Virus record (IMG/VR): IMGVR_UViG_3300043256_000368
Span: 1 to 61,056 of that record
DNA length: 61,056 bases
Source: a virus
Strand: one strand, 5' to 3'
Notes under the pieces: model-generated
Told to the model about the DNA's origin: nothing
The model's input: the letters and a program-made list of their open reading frames with translations, nothing else
Database searches by the model: none
Translations under genes and position numbers: made by a program
Shown: positions 54,858-61,056 of the stretch, in pieces
Numbering within the stretch: the stretch's first letter is position 1
Layout: each line of letters begins with the position of its first letter

Positions 54858-57386
54858 GTGTCGCGTAGCTTCGTAGCTGCATCCAGCCAATACCTCCAGA
54901 TCGAGGAGGCGCTTATTGCAGCGTACCCGTTTACGATGGCGTGTCGGTTCAAGTCGAACGATGCTACGGGTGCATACGCAACGATGTGGGTTGGTGACAA
55001 GGATGTTGCTGACTACTGGTCACTGCTCTACCTAAACGGCAGTACGGCAGGCGATCCCGTTTCAGCGTTCAACCATAGTTACGGAGGAGCGGGCAGCCAA
55101 AGGGCTGACACGAGCACGGGGTATTCTCCGAACACGTGGCACCATGCGTGTGGTGTATGGGCCGGGCCGAGCAGCCGCATTGCATATCTGGACGGGGTCG
55201 GGAAGGTCGAAGATACGGACACGGTTGGGTCAATGGCCAACCACGACCGCATGAGTATAGGGCGTTCCGGTGACTCAACGCCTGGCAACTATATGGACGG
55301 CCTGCTCGCCGAACTATGTGTGTGGAAGGATCTTGTACTTACGGATGAACAAGTGCTGGCGTTGGCGTTAGGCATACATCCTCGATTGATCCGACCAGAC
55401 AAGTTGGCGCACTACTGGGACCTCTTGGCATCTAGTCTGACGGACGCGATCGGCGGCAAGGTGTTGTCGAATACCGGTACGACGATGGACACCGACCACC
55501 CGCCACAAACCATATCATGGCCGCCTGCGCCGATTCATGTTCCCGCGATTGATTCCGGGTTCGGTCTGACGCCGGCCGTCGTGGACGTCGTGCCTATGCG
55601 GGCACGGGTTGAACCATACCCGATCGCACGATGGATCATCAACCCGTTTGATCGCATTCCAGACCCGTGGAAGCCGGGCGTGATCGCAATTCACAAAGAC
55701 GGCATTTCGAAAGTGGAATTCACCGTCGCCGGCCAAGGGTTTTCGGGGCCTACGCCGATCGTCGTGACCGACCCGACCTACAACGAGCAAACCGGTGTGT
55801 GGGACTTCCACCCCACGATCAGCCATTCGCAGTTCAGCAGCAACGGCGTGATCACGATCGAAGCTAAGGTGTTTCCCGACAACGCGTTTGGCATGAACCG
55901 CGACAAGAACACGGAGGGCGGTGGTCTTGGGTTGGATCAACTGAGTTTTGTGGTCAATCAAGACGGCACGTTGCGACAGACCGTCGCGTATGTGTCCACA
56001 ACCGGAAACGATGGTACGGGCGCTTTGAACGACCGGTCGAAACCCTATCTGAATCCGCACGCCGCGTTTACCGCCGCCAACACAGCCGATGGGGATTGCG
56101 ACGGTCTGCTCGTTCGTCTTGAGGCCGGCGATTACGATTTCGGAGGCGGCGTCACCGTCACAACGGCTAACGAATGGGCGACGCTCATGCCTGCGCCCGG
56201 GGTATCACAGGCCGACGTGCGGATTACTTCCGTGAACGCGTCACCCAATTCGCCAAAGACGTTGCGGCTGAAAGTGAAGGATCTGTTTGCCGTCGGCGAT
56301 CAACGGCTCAGACCGTGGACAGGGGCGGGTTATGCTTTTTGCGTAGAACGCTGCGTCCTCAACGGCGACAACCGCACCGGGGTTGTGCACCCCATCAAAA
56401 GCATCAGCAGCATTGACAAGGTCTATCTCATCGATACCGAAGTGTTCAACGTCGCCAATGGTGCTGCGGATGTTGATCTGCTTCGAGGGGTTGACATCCA
56501 CGGGTGCAACAATGACGCTACGCGCAACTGCTTTAACGTCGTCAATGCCAACATTGAAGATATCACGCCAGAGGGAACCGGCAACCATTGCGATGGGTTC
56601 CAGATCAACAGCAGCACGCCTTACAATATTATTTGGTACAACGTACGAATGACCCGAATGGAGCAGTCGTTTGTGCAAATGACGACGACTGTGCCTATAC
56701 GCGGGCTCGCGATGATCAATATGTACGGTGTTCAGATCCCGTCTCCGAACGTGACGGGGACCGTCGTATTTCAGCAGAGCGTCGATCATCTCTGCATGTG
56801 GAACTGCTCGTTCCGTACCGTCGCGGGTCAGAAGTCGCGGGCTGAAATGCGGGATGAGTCGGAAAACCCCGGCGCGCCGATCTACTTTTCGAACGTCTCC
56901 ATCAGAGCAAACCATTTTGCCCATTTCGTCTACCACTCGTCTCTGAGTGCTATTGCTACGAACGCGGATCGCAACTTTGAAGCGAAGACCGGGTACGACC
57001 GCAACAACATCTACGACAACATTGACGGGCCAATAGCTGGCGACTTGCTTTGGGGCACGAACCTGACCCAGGGCGACCCGAAACTGACAACAGACGGGTT
57101 CCCCGGTGTCGGTTCGTCGTTGCTGAACACCGTAGCGGCGAACCTTGTGCCCGAAGATGCCGGCGGAAACGAGCGTGCGACGCCGGGAGAAGCGGGCGCC
57201 TACGAACAGAGCCTCGAGGGCAATCTCAATATGGCGGTCGTGAATGTTACTCCGTTTCCCTTCAACGATTTCTTTGCGATGGTTGTGGATGTTACTCCCT
57301 ACGGGATTTCAGGGCCACCCGTTCCACCGCGCGATGAAGGCATGTTGGTGGGCGGGATGTTGCCGATGGCTGGAGGAGTGGGCTGA
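54858..57386 (+). CDS. Tail fibre or depolymerase with LamG and beta-helix domains
   Basis: The 842-residue protein is modular. Residues 1-170 form a LamG-like lectin domain (FVAASSQYLQIEE, MACRFKSND, WHHACGVWAGPSSRIAYLDG, MSIGRSGD, GLLAELCVWKDLVLTDEQV). A middle Ig-like domain follows (about 270-370). The C-terminal half is a right-handed beta-helix with the DUF1565 start YVSTTGNDGTGALNDRSKPY and the ending DAGGNERATPGEAGAYEQ, as in extracellular choice-of-anchor proteins. This suggests binding to, and perhaps cleavage of, surface polysaccharide. Catalytic residues cannot be assigned. Confidence 0.75.
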   Translation: MSRSFVAASSQYLQIEEALIAAYPFTMACRFKSNDATGAYATMWVGDKDVADYWSLLYLNGSTAGDPVSAFNHSYGGAGSQRADTSTGYSPNTWHHACGVWAGPSSRIAYLDGVGKVEDTDTVGSMANHDRMSIGRSGDSTPGNYMDGLLAELCVWKDLVLTDEQVLALALGIHPRLIRPDKLAHYWDLLASSLTDAIGGKVLSNTGTTMDTDHPPQTISWPPAPIHVPAIDSGFGLTPAVVDVVPMRARVEPYPIARWIINPFDRIPDPWKPGVIAIHKDGISKVEFTVAGQGFSGPTPIVVTDPTYNEQTGVWDFHPTISHSQFSSNGVITIEAKVFPDNAFGMNRDKNTEGGGLGLDQLSFVVNQDGTLRQTVAYVSTTGNDGTGALNDRSKPYLNPHAAFTAANTADGDCDGLLVRLEAGDYDFGGGVTVTTANEWATLMPAPGVSQADVRITSVNASPNSPKTLRLKVKDLFAVGDQRLRPWTGAGYAFCVERCVLNGDNRTGVVHPIKSISSIDKVYLIDTEVFNVANGAADVDLLRGVDIHGCNNDATRNCFNVVNANIEDITPEGTGNHCDGFQINSSTPYNIIWYNVRMTRMEQSFVQMTTTVPIRGLAMINMYGVQIPSPNVTGTVVFQQSVDHLCMWNCSFRTVAGQKSRAEMRDESENPGAPIYFSNVSIRANHFAHFVYHSSLSAIATNADRNFEAKTGYDRNNIYDNIDGPIAGDLLWGTNLTQGDPKLTTDGFPGVGSSLLNTVAANLVPEDAGGNERATPGEAGAYEQSLEGNLNMAVVNVTPFPFNDFFAMVVDVTPYGISGPPVPPRDEGMLVGGMLPMAGGVG

Positions 57387-59998
57387 TGGAGCCGATCAAG
57401 GCAGGCAGTACAAACCAGACCATTTATTTTCGGCTTCGGGACGCCACGTCGGGTCTGGCTAAGGTGGGCCTGGCCTGGAACTCGGCGGGTGCGTCCTGTT
57501 ATTACGTGCGAAACCGTGGCTTGGCCACAGCGATCACGTTGGCGACGCTCGCGGCCGCTGATTCGGCTCATACAGACGGCGGATTCAAGGAGGTTCACGG
57601 CACGAACATGAAAGGGCTCTATCGGCTCGATCTTCCTGACGCCGTTGTGGTGTCCGGGTCGCGCGGAGTCGAGGTCTCTATCGAATTCGACGGCGTCATC
57701 GAGGAAACCAAAGAGATCTCACTGACCGGGCAGGCGGACGGACTTCCCACCGTCGATACCAACAATCGAATCGTCGGCATTCAGGGAACCAAGAACAACC
57801 TCGATGCGCTGACTGACATCACGGCGGCGCAGGTCAATAACGAGCTCGACGGGGCGCTGAACACGGCGATCCCCGGCAGTCCCACGGCTGACTCGCTCAA
57901 TCAGCGCATCAAGGCTTTGGATGACTTGTTGCAGTCGGGCGGCACGGGCGATGCGGCGGCGATGAAGGCAAAGTTGGATACGCTCCACGACACACGCCTC
58001 ACGTCCGCGCGGGCGGGATACCTGGCCAAGCTGAACATCACCGGGAATGTGGCGGCTTCGGGTGAGGTCACGGCAATCCAAAACAACACACGGGTGCGGG
58101 TGATCATACCCGGGACACTCGAGCGCCCGGATTCCGGGTCGACGTTGTACCAACTCGATCTCTACATCTACGACACGGATGGAAACATGGAGGCGCCGGA
58201 CTCCTTGCCGACCATCACGGCTCAGAATGAGGCGGGCACGAGCAGGTCCTCGAATCTGGGCACGGTTACTCTCGTGGCGACCGGCGTCTATAAGGTCACG
58301 TACACGGTGGCCTCGAGCCACCTGATCGAACAGATCCGATTCGAGTGGAGTATTGTCGAGGGTGGCGTGACCAAGAAGCACGGGGCCGCATCGCAAATCG
58401 TGGACACAACGGCGGTCGACTTCACGGCTGCCGACCGCACGAAGCTCGACACGCTGCACGACACGCGGTGCACCGAGGTGCGAATGGCAGAACTGGACGC
58501 GGCTAATCTTCCTGCGGACGTGGACACGCTCAAATATGCCGGACCGCGGGGGCCGGGTGTTTACCTCGACGATGCTGCTGCCAACACCAATACCGTAGTT
58601 GGTGTCGATGGTATCGGGAGTAATCCGGTGTCCACGATCGCGGCGGCTACGACCATTGCCGGAAGCCTCGGCATCCAACGCATCTATCTCATCAACGATG
58701 CTGTCATCACCTTGGCACAAACGTACGAGGGTTGGGAGTTTGTTGGAATCGGCCTCGGCAATCAGATCACCCTTGGCAGCCAGGACGTAGACAACTCTAG
58801 CTTCTTCTTTATGACATTGACCGGGACACAGGGCGGCACGGGAATGTTGTGGTGTCAAGATTGCGGCCTCACCGGCCTTCTCGCGCTCGAATGCCTTGCT
58901 TATTTCTGTTACCTCACGGGCAACAACACCCTCAGGGCATCCACTCTAATTATCTTCGACCACTGCTCGAGCGCTGTTCCTGGTAATGCCACTCCCGAAC
59001 TGACCTTCTCAGGTGGTGCGACTGCGGTCAATTTCCGTCATGGTTCGTGCGGGTTGCAGATAAATGCAATGGGAGCTGGCGACGTTATGACTTATGAGGT
59101 AGTCGGCGGCCAGATCATTGTGGATGCAACCTGCACTGATGGGCTCCTTACCGTGCGGGGCGATTGCGACGTCACCGACAACTCCGGTGGGGCCGTCACA
59201 ATCACCCAATCTGCGGCGATCAACCAAGCGAATATCAACGCTGCGGCAGACACAGCGATCAGCGATGCGGCTCTGGCGACTGGGGCGAACCTTGCCACGG
59301 TTGACACCGTCGTCGATGCGATCAAGGCGGTCACCGATCTTCTGCCAAACGGTGGTGCTCTCAGTGACCTGGCGACGCTTGTGACCCGGCTGACGGATGC
59401 TCGTGCGGCGGTGCTTGACGATTTGATCAATGCGGGGCGGTTGGATGTTATTCTTGACGCGATCAACACTGCGACCGGCGGCCTGGCCGGCGCGGCGATG
59501 CGGGGCACGGATGCTGTCGATACGTCGCCGATGCGAGGCACGGACTCGGCGGGTACGGCCGCGAATCTTGCGACGGTTGACACCGTCGTCGACGCCATTA
59601 AGGCAGTGACGGACCTGCTACCGAACGCCGGTGCGCTCAGTGACCTGGCAACGCTGGTCAGTCGGCTGACGGCGGCGCGTGCGACGGCCATGGATGAATT
59701 GCTGGCCGCGAACCTGCCGGCGGACGTCGATACGTTGTTGACCCGGGTACCGGGTGTCGTCCTGATACGTTCAGAGACGATGGCGGAATTGCCCGTTGGT
59801 GTGCCACCGGTGAATCCGACGTTTGAAGAATGTCAGATGGCCTTTTACATGGCCCTACGCAACAGGATGGTGCTCGATACCAGCGGCGCCCCGGATCACA
59901 AATTCATACGGAACAGCGCTGGCGCGGTCATATTCAAGAAGGTCATCACGGACTCAGGCGGCGTCTATGATGAGGCAAAGGCGATCACGGGACCGTAA
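57386..59998 (+). CDS. Long tail fibre with internal repeats
   Basis: The 870-residue protein begins at an ATG overlapping the upstream stop. The N-terminal region is beta-rich (STNQTIYFRLRDATSGL, FKEVHGTNMKGLYRLDL). Two KLDTLHDTR turns (near residues 195 and 353) and two long helical repeats (VDTVVDAIKAVTDLLPN) mark fibre segments, the latter encoded by a DNA duplication. The final 60 residues (ECQMAFYMALRNRMVLDTSG, then FIRNSAGAVIFKKVITDSGG) may form a trimer or foldon. It is likely a trimeric receptor-binding fibre. Confidence 0.7.
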   Translation: MEPIKAGSTNQTIYFRLRDATSGLAKVGLAWNSAGASCYYVRNRGLATAITLATLAAADSAHTDGGFKEVHGTNMKGLYRLDLPDAVVVSGSRGVEVSIEFDGVIEETKEISLTGQADGLPTVDTNNRIVGIQGTKNNLDALTDITAAQVNNELDGALNTAIPGSPTADSLNQRIKALDDLLQSGGTGDAAAMKAKLDTLHDTRLTSARAGYLAKLNITGNVAASGEVTAIQNNTRVRVIIPGTLERPDSGSTLYQLDLYIYDTDGNMEAPDSLPTITAQNEAGTSRSSNLGTVTLVATGVYKVTYTVASSHLIEQIRFEWSIVEGGVTKKHGAASQIVDTTAVDFTAADRTKLDTLHDTRCTEVRMAELDAANLPADVDTLKYAGPRGPGVYLDDAAANTNTVVGVDGIGSNPVSTIAAATTIAGSLGIQRIYLINDAVITLAQTYEGWEFVGIGLGNQITLGSQDVDNSSFFFMTLTGTQGGTGMLWCQDCGLTGLLALECLAYFCYLTGNNTLRASTLIIFDHCSSAVPGNATPELTFSGGATAVNFRHGSCGLQINAMGAGDVMTYEVVGGQIIVDATCTDGLLTVRGDCDVTDNSGGAVTITQSAAINQANINAAADTAISDAALATGANLATVDTVVDAIKAVTDLLPNGGALSDLATLVTRLTDARAAVLDDLINAGRLDVILDAINTATGGLAGAAMRGTDAVDTSPMRGTDSAGTAANLATVDTVVDAIKAVTDLLPNAGALSDLATLVSRLTAARATAMDELLAANLPADVDTLLTRVPGVVLIRSETMAELPVGVPPVNPTFEECQMAFYMALRNRMVLDTSGAPDHKFIRNSAGAVIFKKVITDSGGVYDEAKAITGP
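59285..59420 (+). repeat. Fibre repeat, copy 1
   Basis: A 136-base segment is repeated at 59561-59696 with an exact offset of 276 bases and roughly 80 per cent identity by eye. Both copies encode NLATVDTVVDAIKAVTDLLP and the following GALSDLATLV. This looks like unequal recombination in a fibre gene. Confidence 0.75.
59561..59696 (+). repeat. Fibre repeat, copy 2
   Basis: Second copy of the 59285-59420 segment. The repeat has stayed in frame, and substitutions are mostly at third codon positions. Confidence 0.75.
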
Positions 59999-60001
59999 AC
60001 G

Positions 60002-60286
60002 ATGGCGATTGACACGAAAGCCAAGAGAGCGTCTTGTATCGCGGCAGGCATCCCGCTCTTACCGGCGTCGCCGATTCCCAACGGTTCGCTTGACGCATCC
60101 GTGCGAGCCGCGGCGTGTTGGTCCTACTCGGGTAACCTATTTGCAGCACCGCTGACGTTCGTTCCACTAACGTTTGCGCTCGAGGCGGGACTGAGTCGTC
60201 TCACGTCATTGGATGCCGGTCTCTCTCAGACGGTCGGTATGACGGCTGAACTCACGCGGACGTTGAGTTTGGAGGCCAAGAGATGA
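60002..60286 (+). CDS. Small hypothetical protein after the fibre
   Basis: A 94-residue protein starts three bases after the fibre stop. The N-terminal half is KRASCIAAGIPLLPASPIPN, common in small phage proteins near structural genes. The C-terminal half repeats short L-x-AGLS-type units (LEAGLSRLTSLDAGLSQTVG). It overlaps the next gene. No function is known to me. Confidence 0.55.
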   Translation: MAIDTKAKRASCIAAGIPLLPASPIPNGSLDASVRAAACWSYSGNLFAAPLTFVPLTFALEAGLSRLTSLDAGLSQTVGMTAELTRTLSLEAKR

Positions 60287-60675
60287 GTCTGTACTTCCGA
60301 TCATGGTTGTTGGGGGTGTTTGTTGGTGTCATCGGAGCGGGTCAGGTGTGTTGTCTGTCGGCGCGCGGCGCGCGGGCTTTCACGCGGGATCAGGACGTTC
60401 ACAACGAACTGGATGCGGATGATACGATCGCGGCCCAGGCCGGGTCCTCGATCGACGTGGATAAGATCGTCACGCAGGTTACAACGACGGTGAGTAATCA
60501 AATGTGGCCGATCATGGTCCTCTTGATCTGTTGGGTCGTGTTTGACGCGATCAAAACCTTGGGGCTCGGCTGGTTGATTACGCGTCTCCGGTACACGAAT
60601 GAAAAGCGGAAGTGGAATGCCATGTGTGGCAATGGCGGGGCGAATCCGCCCGGAAAGCCCGGGAGAACGCACTGA
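60283..60675 (+). CDS. Membrane protein, holin candidate
   Basis: The 130-residue protein overlaps the upstream gene (ATGA). It has an N-terminal hydrophobic segment (WLLGVFVGVIGAGQVCCL), a charged helix (NELDADDTIAAQAGSS) and a second hydrophobic segment (MWPIMVLLICWVVFDAIKTL), then a basic tail. Two spans near the fibres suggest a holin or other lysis membrane factor, but the first segment could equally be a signal peptide. No lysin is in this window. Confidence 0.45.
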   Translation: MSLYFRSWLLGVFVGVIGAGQVCCLSARGARAFTRDQDVHNELDADDTIAAQAGSSIDVDKIVTQVTTTVSNQMWPIMVLLICWVVFDAIKTLGLGWLITRLRYTNEKRKWNAMCGNGGANPPGKPGRTH

Positions 60676-61004
60676 TGTCGATCGACATTCAAGAAAAGGA
60701 CGTTGGTACCCAGGTCGAGATCACGCCGAAGAAACCGGATGGGTCCAACGATGACATTTCGGGTGGGACCAAATACGAAATCCACTTCCGGAAACCGGAC
60801 GCTTCCACGCTCGTGAAAACGGCGACGATCGAAGGAACGGGAAGCGCGAGTGATCCTTACCGTTGGCGGTACGTCGGTGTGGCCGACGTTTTCACGCCGG
60901 CTGGGATGTGGGGCGCTCAAGGGTACGTCGAATTTACGAGTGGCGCTACAAAGTACAAAACGAGAATCGTGCAGTTTCATGTTGGTCGAAACATAGTTGC
61001 TTAG
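60675..61004 (+). CDS. Baseplate or fibre protein, BppU N-terminus-like
   Basis: The 109-residue beta-rich protein starts at an ATG overlapping the upstream TGA. The pattern IDIQEKDVGTQVEITPKKPD, GGTKYEIHFRKPDASTLVK, DVFTPAGMWGAQGYVEF and KTRIVQFHVGRNI resembles BppU/DUF2479-type baseplate N-terminal domains. It probably attaches fibres or caps the baseplate. Confidence 0.6.
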   Translation: MSIDIQEKDVGTQVEITPKKPDGSNDDISGGTKYEIHFRKPDASTLVKTATIEGTGSASDPYRWRYVGVADVFTPAGMWGAQGYVEFTSGATKYKTRIVQFHVGRNIVA

Positions 61005-61026
61005 GTTCCGGGCAAGGACGTGGAAC

Positions 61027-61056
61027 ATGGCAAAGGCATTGTGGGCGATCTGGGAG
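61027..61056 (+). CDS. Partial gene at the right edge
   Basis: Ten codons (MAKALWAIWE) follow an ATG and run off the window. Nothing can be said about its function. Confidence 0.35.
   Translation, partial: MAKALWAIWE

Noticed and set aside
1-61056. Lysogeny genes (integrase, excisionase, CI-like repressor)
   Set aside because: No tyrosine or serine recombinase pattern, and the winged-helix genes lack a divergent repressor/operator layout. The phage may be virulent, or such genes lie outside the window.

Overview
The window is a 61 kb piece of a tailed double-stranded DNA phage (Caudoviricetes) with an HK97-type head and a long, non-contractile (siphovirus-like) tail. Apart from three reverse-strand genes at the left end, everything reads left to right in tightly packed operons with many ATGA, GTGA, TGATG and TAATG stop/start overlaps. 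I see no integrase, excisionase, lysogeny repressor, DNA polymerase or primase. The right edge cuts a gene (61027 onward), so the genome continues.

The host is probably a planctomycete. Three proteins carry modules that I associate mainly with Planctomycetota exported proteins: a dockerin-like C-terminus on a secreted beta-repeat protein (1079-2194, reverse), a second dockerin-like module on a small exported protein in the capsid operon (35206-35445), and cysteine-rich repeats of the ACC..DG.C..GG..QG.GT.C type in a tail protein (47668-48708). This is inference from motifs, not from a search.

Layout. 76-2427 (reverse): HNH endonuclease, a non-coding segment with three copies of a 23-bp repeat, a secreted dockerin-like protein and a small protein. 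2592-9682: divergent promoter region, a structured GC-rich gap, a lipoprotein, a possible annealing protein, an SMC/RecF-like ATPase and a UvrD-type helicase. 9684-13419: small zinc-binding proteins, an initiator-type tRNA, and a replication initiator gene containing a five-unit repeat array inside its coding sequence (lambda O/ori style). 13428-22979: RuvC-like nuclease, a five-repeat WW/AWCA protein, a HerA-like ATPase, an exported protein, a PRAI-like barrel protein, MazG-like and DUF1643 proteins, a C5 methyltransferase broken by three frame changes, a Gp37/Gp68 protein and an ASCH protein. 22984-27572: small membrane and zinc proteins, an adenine methyltransferase and a paralogous pair. 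27550-35939: terminase small subunit, a structured tRNA-like RNA, terminase large subunit, portal with a MuF-like C-terminus, S49 head protease and small exported proteins. 36313-45595: a strong terminator, major capsid protein, connectors, tail tube, G/GT tail chaperones with a classic -1 slippery site, and tape measure. 45595-61056: distal tail, two NW/GD-type beta proteins, a LamG plus beta-helix fibre, an 870-residue fibre and a holin candidate.

How it fits together. The initiator probably binds repeats within its own gene and, in inverted orientation, a second array 11.3 kb away. The SMC-like ATPase, UvrD helicase, RuvC-like nuclease and HerA ATPase make up the recombination or end-processing set that accompanies a host-polymerase-dependent replication mode. 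The most unusual points are the phage initiator-type tRNA together with several genes that seem to start at AUC or ACG after good Shine-Dalgarno sequences, the knotted tRNA-like RNA between the terminase subunits, and the duplicated, inverted repeat arrays.
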